Assembly (NCBI GenBank): GCA_020465985.1
Contig: JAANYP010007921.1
Location: forward strand, 124,001 to 188,000
Origin: Centrapalus pauciflorus
Taxonomy: Eukaryota > Streptophyta > Magnoliopsida > Asterales > Asteraceae
Length of the DNA stretch: 64,000 nt
Reading direction: 5' to 3'
This document shows positions 33,474-44,509 of the stretch, in pieces. The position numbers were made by a program, and so were the translations under genes. The stretch's first letter is position 1. The number at the start of each line of letters is the position of its first letter. The notes beneath the pieces were generated by a model. That model did no database searches. It was not told where the DNA came from and saw nothing but the letters and a program-made list of their open reading frames with translations.

Positions 33474-36400
33474 TTACTCTGGGTTGCGGCATGTCCATTA
33501 AGTTGAATTAAATACTCAAACGTGACTTAATCAAACGCTTTGGTAAATAAATCAGCATTATTATCTTCAGTTGCCAACCTTTACCAGTTTGAATCAAGTT
33601 CTTTTCAGCACAATCCGAAATAAAATGATGTTTATGTCTATGTGCTTTGTTTTACTGTGTTTTTAACTGGATTATTTGTTATAAGCAATTGTTGATGATT
33701 GTCTATCCTAATTGGAGTTTGAGTATAAGCCAAACGTAATCCCAGCAATTGTTGTTGTATCCACAGAACCTGTGAATCAGCAACTACCAGCAGCACATAC
33801 ACGCCTCGCACTGTTGACACGGCTACCGTGTTTGTTTCTTGCCATTGCCAGGACCCATCTCCCTCCGAGGAACTGACAACCTCCAGTCGTTGATTTGCGC
33901 GTCAAGCTGCATCCTCCGTAGTCAGAATCTGTGAACGCTTCCAACTCTAGATCTCCCTCCGCGTGATACCAAAGTCCCAGCTTCGGTTTCGACTTGAGGT
34001 ATCTTAGAATCCGCTTCACAGCTTTCATATGCATCTCCTTCGGATTCGCTTGAAACCTAGCACAGATACACACAGCAAACATAATATCAGGTCTTGAAGC
34101 AGTTAAATACATAAGTGACCCAATCATGGCCCGATATAAAGTCGGATCCACATCGGAATCACTTTCAGTACCCGGCCCGAGATTGTGATTCACTGGAATC
34201 GGCGTGCTGAAATGGGCAGTCAACTTTGTTCCTTCCATCCCAAACCGTTCCAATATGTCATAGACATACTTGGTCTGATGGATAAACATGCCTTCCTTCT
34301 TCTGGTCAACTTGTAACCCCAAAAAGAAATTCAACTCCCCCATATCACTCATCTCGAACTTAGACTTCATAACCTTCTCGAAATCTTTGCACATCTGTTC
34401 GTCTGATGATCCAAAAATGATATCATCTACGTACACTTGTACCAAGATAAAATGATCTCCCTTTCTCTTCACAAAAAGAGTACTATCTATCCTACCCCTC
34501 TCAAAGCCATTTTCTAAAAGATGGTTGGATAGAGTCTCATACCATGCCCTAGGTGCCTGATGTAATCCATAAAGAGCCTTATCTAATCGATATACTCTAT
34601 CAGGATATTTAGGATCTGTAAACCCGGGCGGCTGTTCTACATACACTAACTCCTTCACTTTCCCATACAGGAAAGCACTCTTAACGTCCAGTTGATATAC
34701 TTTAAATCCCTTGAAGGAGGCAAAAGCTAAAAACAACCTAATTGCTTCTAACCTTGCTACAGGTGCAAACACTTCATTGTAATCGATTCCCTCCTCTTGG
34801 TTGAAACCCTTTACAACTAATCTCGCTTTGTTGCGCGTGACTATACCCCGATCGTCTCTCTTGCACTTAAAAACCCATTTGGTTCCTATTGCAATCTCCC
34901 CACGAGGTAACGGAACTAACTCCCACACTTCTAGTTTCCTAAATTGTGAAAGTTCTTCCTGCATCGCTTCAACCCAGGAGTTGTCCTTAAGTGCCATTTG
35001 CACATTTTTGGGCTCTACTTGCGATATGAAACACGAATATAGACATGTATGATATGCCTCGGAGTCGTTTATCATCGACAACAACACAGTGTTGTTATTT
35101 ACACTACTCCGAGTCCTCACACCCTCGTTAGGATTTCCTATGATGCTATCTATAGGATGGTTCTTGTTAATCCTAGAGGTCTCTATTTCGTCTACCCTTA
35201 GATTATCTTCTAAGTTGGATCCTATTTCACCTAAAGGGGGAACAGGCTCAGCTTCCACATTTTCTTCCTCACGGACGTTTTCCTCCGAGGCAGAACTTGA
35301 TGCTTGAGTCTGATTCTCAGTATTAGGTTCTTCTGGATTCGCAACTTCTGGAGACCCATCTACAGTCGCAGTAGGCTCGGACGTAGATTCGAACGTGGTC
35401 CTTGGAAAAATATGGCCATCGTCATTTAGATGTAACGTCGCCATGTCTTTATCAATTGTACCTGCAGTATCATCCAAAGGAATGTTAAATGACTCAAATA
35501 ACTTATCATAGTCAAATATCCATTCCGGACCAGTTTGGGGTTCATGTGTATAACTTGTGACTTCAATATTATACACAATCTCCACAGTACCATTCCTTTT
35601 GTTAAAAACCCGTTTGTTTGGTGAGTTTGGCACATAACCTAGGAAGTATCCTTCGTCAGCCTTTTCACCAAACTTCGGTTGATGTTTTGTCCTTAAAAGT
35701 GTGCATGGTACTCCAAACGGTTCGAATCCAGTTAAGTTAGGTGGCCTTTTATTCAAAATTTCATAACATGTTTTGTTCAATGATTTGACTGTAAGGACTC
35801 TATTTAAAATGTGGCACGCGGTATTCACTGCCTCCCCCCAAAACATGGTAGGAAGCTTTGAATCCGAAAGCATAGTCCTTGCAGCCTCAATCAATGTTCT
35901 GTTTTTACGTTCGGCCACCCCATTCTGTTGTGGTTCATATGGTGCACTGAATTGATGCACGATGCCCTTTGATAGGCAATATACACCAATTACAGAGTTT
36001 TTAAATTCAGTCCCATTATCACTACGTATATTTTTAACCCTTGTTCCGTAGGAATTCTCCACTTGGTCTAAGAACCCGATGAGCTTTGTAGCCGTCTCGT
36101 CCTTTGTACCTAAAAAGAAAACCCATGAAAAACGTGAGTAATCGTCGGTGATAACTAAGCAAAACCAACTACCTCCAATACTCCTTTTGTTGATTGGGCC
36201 GAAAAGGTCCATATGCAACAAATCGAATGTCGACGTTATGGAATTCAGCTTCTTGGACTTGTGTGTCTTTTTATGTTGCTTGCCCTTCATGCACGGTAGA
36301 CACTTATCTTCAAACTGAAAGCTCTTCAGAGGCACACCTTGCACCAAACCATTCTTCGTTATGTAGTTCATTTTCCTCAGGTGCAAGTGAGCCATTCGTC

Positions 36401-36851
36401 TGTGCCACAACACCGATTCCGTCTCCGAAGCTTTTGATAGTAAGCAGATCGGACCCATCGAATTATCTGGCTTGTTCATGTCGAGCATGTACAAGTCATT
36501 CTTCCTTGGCGCCCGCATCAATATCCAATCTTCAGGTATCTTGAATCCCGGCTTTAGCACTAACGCCTCAGTGTCAGTAAATAACACTGAGTTCTTCTTA
36601 TCACAGATTTGAGATACACTAATGAGATTATGAAACAGTTTATCAACGTGATAAACTTGATCCAATGTAATCGTCCCATTAGTGACTTCTCCAGTTCCAG
36701 TGATATTTCCTCCTTTGTTGCCCGCGAATGATACAAATCCCCTATTACCCCCCTTGAAGTCTGTGAGAAGACTTCTTTCCCCCGTCATGTGCCTGGAGCA
36801 ACCACTGTCGACGAACCACTTGTTGTTTGGACCTGTAGTTATCTCCTGCAC
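33474..36851 (-). pseudogene. pol of element B; intact to RT, RNase H end frameshifted
   Basis: The frame is in phase with gag and separated from it by one TAA; MQE at 36851 is the first internal Met. About 1,000 codons are open to near 33860. Domains: protease WFVDSGCSRHMTG (residues 12-24); integrase zinc region with CLPCMKGKQHK; D (MDLFGP, ~225), D (RSDNGTEF, ~290), E (GVAERKNR, ~328); conserved RT blocks WVFKCKRDDRGIV and KVYQLDVKSAFLYG, YVDD (34433-34422); RNase H DSDYGGC. After GGCQFLGGRW the frame collapses through several 1-2 bp indels between 33860 and 33480, leaving only fragments of the RNase H end. H retains the same end in better order, so the indels are specific to this copy or to the assembly. 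Confidence 0.9.
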
Positions 36852-36880
36852 ATGAAAGAAAATAGGTTAGTTATCACGGG
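36840..36880 (-). promoter_or_regulatory. gag-pol junction of B: in-frame TAA plus branch-point/acceptor-like signal
   Basis: On the minus strand: GATAACTAACC (gag stop TAA and a CTAAC branch-point-like box), the pyrimidine-rich TATTTTCTTTC, then ATGTGCAG followed by pol. H and C keep the same tail before pol, and J has CTAACTAAG, a T-rich stretch and TTGTGCAG. It allows either stop readthrough or splicing. Confidence 0.5.
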
Positions 36881-39743
36881 GAACCCAAGCCATGACTGAC
36901 TTGGTAATACCATTCTCGTCCACATACTTGAACTCTTTCAAATACCCATCTCGCCTTTCAGGTGACTTGGGCCTTTGAACTGAATTCTGTTGTGGTGCCG
37001 AGTGATTTAGATTCACTCTTTGCCTTTGAGTAGGCATTTGTTGTGATGCTCTAGAATAAGTCTTATTATAATGCATTTCAGACTGTGATCCCTGAGCTTT
37101 TACCGGAACATATTGTCTAACAGGAGTATGTGACCTAACTGGAGTGTGTGACCTGCTAGGTGTGGTGCTCCTATAGACTTGTTGAGATGCTGACCTAGAT
37201 TGATTAAAGACACGATTCGGTGAATTTGTCCTAACCACTTCTTTTGGTCCAACCTTAACCGGTGTTTGTTTCACAACAGGTTTTGGTGCGGCCTGCACAG
37301 TTTTCTCTGTACTCTGAGAACTACTGGTGCTCGCCACACTTGGTGAGGGCTTAACAGGTGTTGGGTTCACTGTTTTAGGTGTAACATCAGCTTTCCTATT
37401 TGGACAGTGAGAAGCAACATGCCCTTTCTCGTGACATCTAAAGCAAGACATCTTATCCATGGACTTTTTGGTTGGTCCCTTAGATCTAGGTGTCTCACTG
37501 GTGTCTACTCCCTTTGGTACATCTATTGTGTCTGTCTCTTCGACCTGGTCAGCCCATGAAATTTTCTGTTTTCCTGCAGGTGTTTCACTGGAGGAAGACA
37601 CAAATTTCACTTGCTTGACCTTGACGGTTGAGTCAGTCACCTTAGGTGTATTTTCTACTTTAGGCTCAAGTGTAGGTTCAGGCAGGTCCTCTAAAACTAC
37701 TGACTTGTCAGTTTTCTCCTGAGGCTGAGGCACATAGTTATCATTGAAAGGTGGAGGAATCTCGTGAAAACCTAGACCTACAGGCTTCTTAGACTGTCTT
37801 TGGGCATCTAAGACTTTCCCTAGGTTTAGGCTCGAATTCCTAAACTTTTCCAGCTTGCTATTTGCCTCTACTACCTTAACCTTGGTCTCGGCTAGCTCTA
37901 TGTCCTTGTCTTTCAGACTTTTAGTCAAGGCTTCTACGTGCTCATACATAAGTTCTATCCTAACACACTGCTCACTCAGTTTGTCTTTTAGAACGATTAC
38001 ATCTTGAGCATCAGCCTTAAGTTTTTCCTTTAAATCCTGCTTTATATCATTTAGGCTAGCATTTTCTATTTTTAAGTTTTCACTTTGAGCAGCTATGGTC
38101 TTATGTGAGTCTAAGACTAGATTTAACCTATCGTTAGAACTAACACATAAAGCACATAAATCACGAAATAGAGAATTAGAAAGACTAACCTTAGAGTTAT
38201 CAGATTCCACGTTGGCCATCTGAGCAGCAAACTCCAGCACGGTCTGATCATTCGCTTTCTCTACCCACATCGGACTGCTGTCCCTTGTGGTCTGCTCATC
38301 CTCATCACAACCATTCTCCGTAACTTCAGCCATGAAAGCTCTAGCATTGGACTCCGGATGTGAACTCCAGTCATACGAACCATCTAGCTGTCTGTCAGAA
38401 GTGACATTGGATATCAGACCCGCTAGATTGGCTTGACCAGATGAAGAACTCGGAAGATATCTCTGTTGGGACTGATTTTGGTACTGTCCTTGATGCTGAC
38501 TCTGTCCCTGGTATGACTCTACCTTCGGTCTTTGACACTCCCTCGCGAAATGTCCCAATCCCTGACGGTTGTAGCATTTGACCTTGGACTTATCAAATCC
38601 TATCCCCTTGTTATTCATCTGGAGATTCCTCCCAGTTCTCTTTATGAATCTCTTAACCCGTTGGGTTACCATGGCCAGTTGCCATTTAAGATCCATCTCC
38701 TCTAAGTCATCAGGGTCGACCTGATCGTAATCTTCATCCCAAAGAGCCGGATCATTGATCTTCCCTTGAACGCAATTTCCATATGCGGCCACAAACGAAG
38801 CAAGCAGATTCAGATGTTCTTCCGCCGACTTTGCGCTCATTGGCATCTTTGAATAGTTCTGACTTGTAGATGCCTGATTGACTTGAGGTTGCGGTTCTTC
38901 CGATCTTCCTAACCCTAAGAACGCGCGATTCAGTGAGTCTTCGGACTCTGGTGGCGATGACGTTTCTCCGGTGAAAAACGCTGTAGCACTCTTCTGATCA
39001 GCTGTCACTGATGATTTTGATGTCTTTCCAAAATACATCGCCGGATTTTGGACTTGCTCGTAATCAGTCTCAGCCTTTATCATTTCGAAGTGATATGCCC
39101 TCAACGTTCCCACGATGTCATCCAGTGATTGAGCATAGTATTTATCTTCATTCAGCTTAATCATAGCCACATACATAGCCCATTTGGCTGGTAGGGCATC
39201 AAGAAGCTTGTTGTTCTTGTCTGTGTCAGAATACTCAATACCATGACTTTCAAGCTCTGTTATCAGATGATAAAATCGTGTGATAATATCATCCAACTGT
39301 TCATCCTTAAGAGCCTTGAAAATTGCAAACTGTTGGGTCAACAGCTCTGTACGCTTTCTACGTACCCGTGGATTACCCTCACACCGTTTCTGAAGAGACT
39401 CCCAAAGCTCTTTCGACGTCCTCTGAGTCCGAAATGTGTGCAAGATATCTTGAGGTAACGCCATTCGGATAATAGAGAAAGCCTTGTTTTCAGCTTCAAA
39501 TAGTTTCTTGTCATCCTCTTTCATCATCTGGTATGACAGAACCTTTTGACGGCCTTCTACCTCAGATATTGGTGGAATGTACCCTTCATCAATGCACACC
39601 CACATGCGCATGTCGTTGAATCGTACAAAATCCGTGAATCTATCCTTCCACCAGTAGTAATCCTCAACTTTCATCAGCTTAGGTGGTGCATTGGCCTTCC
39701 CAACTTCGTGATCCATTTCAAGGAATTTCTGAAGGTTCGACAT
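36867..39743 (-). CDS. gag of element B (capsid/nucleocapsid polyprotein, 958 aa)
   Basis: An uninterrupted ORF encoding the structural protein of the virus-like particle. ATG at 39743. Residues 20-230 form the copia gag domain (YYWWKDRFTDFVRFND, LPAKWAMYVAMIKL). The first zinc knuckle at about residue 389 reads CYNRQGLGHFAREC, with Arg in place of the second Cys, so it is probably non-functional; C and H keep this Cys. A coiled coil covers about 560-640. The second knuckle CFRCHEKGHVASHC (about 765-778) is intact. The tail is S/T/P/R-rich with repeated RSHTPVR motifs and ends WVPRDN-stop. The TAA overlaps a TAACTAAC branch-point-like sequence and is followed in frame by pol. Confidence 0.92.
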   Translation of the reverse strand: MSNLQKFLEMDHEVGKANAPPKLMKVEDYYWWKDRFTDFVRFNDMRMWVCIDEGYIPPISEVEGRQKVLSYQMMKEDDKKLFEAENKAFSIIRMALPQDILHTFRTQRTSKELWESLQKRCEGNPRVRRKRTELLTQQFAIFKALKDEQLDDIITRFYHLITELESHGIEYSDTDKNNKLLDALPAKWAMYVAMIKLNEDKYYAQSLDDIVGTLRAYHFEMIKAETDYEQVQNPAMYFGKTSKSSVTADQKSATAFFTGETSSPPESEDSLNRAFLGLGRSEEPQPQVNQASTSQNYSKMPMSAKSAEEHLNLLASFVAAYGNCVQGKINDPALWDEDYDQVDPDDLEEMDLKWQLAMVTQRVKRFIKRTGRNLQMNNKGIGFDKSKVKCYNRQGLGHFARECQRPKVESYQGQSQHQGQYQNQSQQRYLPSSSSGQANLAGLISNVTSDRQLDGSYDWSSHPESNARAFMAEVTENGCDEDEQTTRDSSPMWVEKANDQTVLEFAAQMANVESDNSKVSLSNSLFRDLCALCVSSNDRLNLVLDSHKTIAAQSENLKIENASLNDIKQDLKEKLKADAQDVIVLKDKLSEQCVRIELMYEHVEALTKSLKDKDIELAETKVKVVEANSKLEKFRNSSLNLGKVLDAQRQSKKPVGLGFHEIPPPFNDNYVPQPQEKTDKSVVLEDLPEPTLEPKVENTPKVTDSTVKVKQVKFVSSSSETPAGKQKISWADQVEETDTIDVPKGVDTSETPRSKGPTKKSMDKMSCFRCHEKGHVASHCPNRKADVTPKTVNPTPVKPSPSVASTSSSQSTEKTVQAAPKPVVKQTPVKVGPKEVVRTNSPNRVFNQSRSASQQVYRSTTPSRSHTPVRSHTPVRQYVPVKAQGSQSEMHYNKTYSRASQQMPTQRQRVNLNHSAPQQNSVQRPKSPERRDGYLKEFKYVDENGITKSVMAWVPRDN

Positions 39744-40437
39744 CTTTTCTGAAAGAATTTGAATTTGAACTTAATTAATTTAATTAGAAACTGATTTAAA
39801 TTAAATTATTCGAATCTAGATAGATTCGAAACTAATTAATGTTTAATCTTTTGGAATTAAATTCGATTAAGTCTTAAAGTTCAAGTAGATTCGAAATAAT
39901 GTCAGATTCGAACAATCCCACAGATTCGAAGATAGGACAGATTCGAAGGACTCTTAAACTCGAAGACCCTTAGAATCGAAGGCACAATAGAATCGAAATT
40001 CAGCAGAATCGAAGCACAGAATCGAAACAGTAACAAACTCGAAACAAACTCGAAATAATATAGACTCGAGATCCAATTCGAATGTATTAACAGATTCGAA
40101 GCAACACAGACTCGAAACTGACTGAAATTGACTCGAAAGGAGCGTATTTTGGTTAGACTCGAAAATAAAGTAAAACCCTAATTACCCCTATAGATTCGAG
40201 CGCCGCAAATTCGAAAAACGGCTAACACTTTGATTTTTTGACGTTTTATGGATTAAATCACTAATTTTCAAATGAAAAACAATGATTTCGACCAACAACG
40301 TGAAAAACGACAAAATGTTTCCCGAATATGAATTTGCTAAGCTCAAAAACACGTTTTTGAGAGAAAAACCGTCCAACTAGCGTCAAGAAACCTAGAATGT
40401 ATCTGATGAACACGAAGAACACCACGAACACTCCCCT
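39744..40437 (-). other. Leader of element B
   Basis: About 700 bp without a gene, between PBS and gag ATG. It carries at least fifteen copies of the TTCGAA/CTCGAA word (39810-40200), the GCGGCGCTCGA box (near 40200 on the opposite strand), and ends near the PBS in sequence shared with H. Confidence 0.75.
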
Positions 40438-40450
40438 GGCTCTGATACCA
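40438..40450 (-). promoter_or_regulatory. Primer binding site of element B (tRNA-Met)
   Basis: The minus strand reads TGGTATCAGAGCC, two bases inside the 5' LTR end. Confidence 0.88.
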
Positions 40451-40452
40451 CT

Positions 40453-41103
40453 TGTAAGGTCTACCACTGACAGATCTATCTAGACGCGGACCCGTGAACG
40501 AGTGCGGAATCCTCGTTTACGGTCAGACGGACAACTCTCAACCAACGGAAACACGGAGACTATTAGACGCTGAACGAACGACACACGAACGATCCTACGT
40601 ACTAATTCTCTCCGAAACGGGACTCACCTAGCTGATAAACTCGAGATCGCCTATTGCTTAATTCCTCACGAATTTTGCCAAAGGTCTTCTAATCATTCGA
40701 GTCTATCCCTAATTATAGACCCTGATTCGAGTCTGTTGTGGGCCAACCTCGAATCTGGCCTAAGGCCCATTCGAATCTGTCCATCTGACAGATTCGAATC
40801 TAGCCCATTCGAATCTAAGGATACATTCGAATCTATCACAGATTCGAATGCCATCCTTAACCTATTTGAATCTAGCCAATACACTTAAACACTTAAGTGA
40901 TGAAACTTATGTTTTAACTTATGCTTGACATAATCTTTGACCTTTATGTTTGAACTTCTTGTAATATGTTACATCAAGTTCAAACACACAATCAATAACA
41001 GACAAACACATATTAAGCATATATATCAAAATACTGGTTAACTCAGAATATTACCTAAATCATAATCGATTAGACTGCTATCGTCACACAGGGTGTACCA
41101 ACA
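40453..41103 (-). repeat. 5' LTR of element B (651 bp)
   Basis: TGTAAGGTC to GTGTACCAACA on the plus strand. Its U3 resembles A's LTR more than B's own 3' LTR. The 12-bp palindrome AGATTCGAATCT is at 40790-40801. A weak TATA candidate (CTATAATTA on the minus strand) lies at about 40710-40718. Confidence 0.92.
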
Positions 41104-41450
41104 TTGTACGAACTTAGTTCACCTAAGTTCGTATCTGCATGGGCTTGAACTTGTAAGTTCGTGGGCTTGGGCCATGCACGAACTTATGGTTATATCATGA
41201 ACTTAGTTGTGACATTTCAGGTGTTTGTGAATTTTAGACTTTCAGAGCTTGTGAGAGCAATCAGACGAGCTAAGAAGGTTTTATAGCATCTAAGGAGCAA
41301 TACATCGTGTGTGGTTGATAACCGTTCAACTAACATCTTGTTCGGCTTCGTGTTTCGCATGTGATCGATTCGTAAAGCGTCTAACGAGGATTCTGCACTT
41401 GTTGGACGAAGTCGTGCCTTGATTACAATCCGTAGAGTGGTGACCTTACA
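41104..41450 (+). repeat. 5' LTR of element C, 5'-truncated
   Basis: Only the last ~347 bp remain, ending GTGGTGACCTTACA right before the PBS. It carries the AAGTTCGT/GAACTTG words where the A and B LTRs have ATTCGAATCTG. The missing 5' part is not found left of element B. Confidence 0.8.
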
Positions 41451-41452
41451 AG

Positions 41453-41465
41453 TGGTATCAGAGCC
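41453..41465 (+). promoter_or_regulatory. Primer binding site of element C (tRNA-Met)
   Basis: TGGTATCAGAGCC, two bases after the LTR end. Confidence 0.88.
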
Positions 41466-42696
41466 TATCTTGAATGTTCTTCGTGTTCGTCTTGTTTCGT
41501 TGAACATTCATAAGGTTTCTTGGCGTTTTTACGGTTAAATCACAGTTTCTCGAGGATTTTACGGTGTTTTGAGCAGTTCGTCAAACATACAATCTCCTTA
41601 GTTCATCAGTTCAGTGGATTTCATTGTTTTTAATCTTAAAAACATTGATTTAATCTGATTTTTTTGAAAAAAGTCGAATTTTGGCCGTTTCACGAACTTG
41701 CGGCGCTCGAACTTAGGAGGGTGTTTTAGGGTTTTCACGAACTTGTCAGACGCTCCTCCACAAATTTATTATTCTTCGAACTTGTCAGATCTAGAATTTG
41801 TCAAACGAACTTAAGTGGGCTTTACGAACTTGAGTGGCTTCTCGAACTTGATAGTCTCGAACTTAGGGTATCACGAACTTGCTTTTAAAACAAACTTAAT
41901 TTTGAGAACCTAAATTCGTACGAACTTAACACAAATCCGTACGAACTTACATAAAATTAATTGTATGGTCGCCTTGCTACGGATCCTATCTTGACGCGAC
42001 ACCGTCCAACGAGTGCGGAATCCTCGTTAGCAGCTTGATGGATAGACCACGCACAACGAAACACGGAGACACACACTGTGATAGACGAGCAACGGAACGC
42101 CCCGACACGTGATTCTCTCCAAGAACAAACACTCTGAAACTTGCAAGTTCGAGATCGCCTTTTGCTTAACCTCTGATTAAACTTCAGCAAAAACCTCGTT
42201 CACCCGGATGCTCTGTTTGCTCTCAAGTTCGTCAGAACCTCTGAGCCGTCAAAGATCCCTAATTTCACAATGAAAAGTTCAATATATAGAAGACAAGTTC
42301 GAGAAGACGCTCCCCTCGAACTTGTCTTCACTAAGTTCAAACTCTACCCTTTGAACTTGTCTTTGAACTTGTTCCTTTGAACTTGTCTATGAACTTACCT
42401 TTAAACTTGTCTTTGAACTTGTCTTTGAACTTATTCTAGAACTTGTCTTTGAACTTATTCTAGAACTTATTCTAGAACTTATTTCTAGAACTTATTTCTA
42501 GAACTTATTCTAGAACTTATTCTAGAACTTATTCTAGAACTTGTTATGATAGTCTAGAACTTACCATGGAAATGTAAACATCATACACAATCATGATATC
42601 AATAACAAAACTAGATTGCTGTCGTCACACCGGATGTACCAAAATTAATTTTTGAAGTTATTTAAATTAAGTTTGTGAAATCAAAAGTTGTCAAGA
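41466..42696 (+). other. Leader of element C, split by solo LTR G
   Basis: A non-coding leader (41466-41961 and 42645-42696) with ACGAACTTG words and the conserved GCGGCGCTCGA box near 41701-41711. The insertion of G splits it about 735 bp before the gag ATG. Confidence 0.7.
41962..42644 (-). repeat. Solo LTR G with perfect TTAAT target duplication
   Basis: On the plus strand it runs TGTATGGTCGCC to GGATGTACCAAAA, i.e. the reverse of the A/B/C LTR plan, with no internal region. TTAAT at 41957-41961 and 42645-42649 is an exact 5-bp duplication. The stretch 42340-42545 is a near-tandem run of GAACTTGTCTTT and GAACTTATTCTA units, the C/G-type word at its highest density. A solo LTR arises by recombination between the two LTRs of a complete element. 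Confidence 0.9.
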
Positions 42697-44509
42697 ATGT
42701 CAAGCTTGCACAAATTTTTGGAAATGGATCACGAGGAAGGCAAATCAAATTTACTACCCAAGCTGATGAAGATTGAGGACTACTACTGGTGGAAAGATAG
42801 GTTTGCGGACTTCGCTAGATTCAATGATATGCGTATGTGAATATGCATTGATGAAGGGTATGTTCCACCCACAACAGAGCTCAAAGGCAGACAGAAGGTC
42901 TTATCATATCAGCAAATGAAAGATGATAATAAAAAAATTACGAAGCTAAGAATCAACTCTATCTTCTGTAAAGATGGATTTACCGCTGGAGATTCTTCAC
43001 ATGTTTAAACATCATAGAACCTCTTAAGAGCTATGGGATGCTTTAGAGAGGAGGTATGAGGGAAATCCGAGGGTAAGGAAGGGGAGGACTGAGATGTTAA
43101 AACAACAATTTGCGATCTTCAAGGGATTGAAGAATGAGAATCTGGATGAGATAATCACAAGGTTTCATCATTTGTTGACTGAACTTGATAATCATAGGGT
43201 TGTGTATCAAGAATCAGAAAAAATCAAAAAGCCTCTAGATGCATTACCAGCAAAGTGGGAGATGTACACTGTACTGATAAAGCATGATGAAGAGAAGTTG
43301 GAGACCCTCACTCCAGAGGAAGTTATAGGACACTGAGGGCCTATAATTTTAAGATACAAAAGAAGGAGAGAGAATTTGATCAAGTCAGGATCCTGAAATG
43401 TACTTTGGCAAGTTCAAGACATCTACTTCTTGTGCACCAACGACGGGGGCCACAACTTTTTATTCTGGAGAGGAAGTAGGTATTCCTGCAGAAACAGAAG
43501 AAGTGAGTGGTAGGGCTTTTCTAGGGTTCTCAAAACCAGAAGATCAACTACAACACTCACGATGTTCTTCTCAGGGCTACACCAAAATGCCTATGAGTGC
43601 TAAGTCAGCAGAGGAGCAGTTGAAGCTTCTAGCATCGTTCATGGCAGCATACGGTAACTGCGTTCAGGGAAAGATCAATGATCCAGCTCTATGAGAGGAG
43701 GATTATGATCAGGTAGACCCTGATGACTTAGAGTAGATGGACCTCCAATGGCAACTGGCCATGGTTACACAGAGGGTTAAACGGTTTATGAAGAAAACTG
43801 GAAGAAACCTTAGTGTAAACAATGTGGGGTTCGATAAGTCGAAAGTGAAGTGTTATAACTGTCAGGGGTTGGGACATATCACTAGAGAATGTCAAAGGCC
43901 AAAGATGGATAATTATCAGAATCCGGGTCATCAGAATGCAACCAATTCGAGGAATCAATCAGCAGTGCCTGGGATGCTGACAAACGTATCTTCTAACAGG
44001 CAGTTAGATGGTACTTATGATTGGAGTTCTCATCCGGAGTAAATTGCTAGAGCTTTTATTGCTGAAGTAACTGAAGCTGATAATGGAGCTGGAGAAGAGA
44101 AGCAGGAGGACACCCAGCAGTCTGAGACAAATCCCTTGGTTCTGGAGAAATCTGAGGAGCAGACTACACTGGAGTTTGCAGCTCAGATGGCCAACTTTGA
44201 ATCGGATCGGAAAAAGGTAATCCTCGACTTATCTACTTTTTGTTAGTTATGTGTTTTAAGTACTACTTTAAAAGATAAATTGAACTTAGTGCTAGAATCA
44301 CATTCATCAATGACAGCCCAAATCCAGTCTTTAAAATATGACAATGCTAGTCTGCTAGATATTAAGGAAGATCTTAGGGCGAAAATGAAAGCTGATGCTC
44401 AAGATGTGATAGTTCTAAAAGACAAATTGAGCGAACAATGTGTCAGGATAGAACTACTGTATGAGCATGTAGAATCATTGAAAAAAGAGATCACCCTTAA
44501 GAATGTAGA
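42697..44509 (+). pseudogene. gag of element C, N-terminal and middle part
   Basis: The ATG at 42697 opens a copia gag domain like B's (FLEMDHEEGK, YYWWKDRFADFARFND). A TGA at 42837-42839 and frameshifts around 42930-43090 break it; further readable blocks follow at 43094-43336, 43398-43694 (stop in place of Trp), 43737-44042 with zinc knuckle CYNCQGLGHITREC (intact), and a coiled coil at 44280-44509. The gypsy element D enters at 44510; the rest of gag, including the second knuckle expected from B, is not found beyond D. Confidence 0.88.

Larger units (their letters stand above)
27535..41103 (-). mobile_element. Element B: complete Sirevirus-type Ty1/copia retrotransposon (13.6 kb)
   Basis: Order on the minus strand: 5' LTR (41103-40453), PBS, leader, gag, pol, post-pol spacer, env-like ORF, PPT, 3' LTR (28182-27535). 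Gag and most of pol are uninterrupted over 2.9 kb each. The flanking pentamers TTGAT (27530-27534) and TTGTA (41104-41108) do not match, and the two LTRs agree well in R/U5 but not in U3, so the element may be a recombinant. The left flank is the K remnant and the right flank is the truncated LTR of C. Confidence 0.95.

Noticed and set aside
27530..41108. TTGAT/TTGTA as a target-site duplication of B
   Set aside because: Only three of five bases agree and the two flanks belong to different elements, so it is not accepted as a duplication.
42330..42550. Possible CRISPR-like repeat-spacer array
   Set aside because: Units are 12-17 bp, irregular and part of a plant LTR; no unique spacers.
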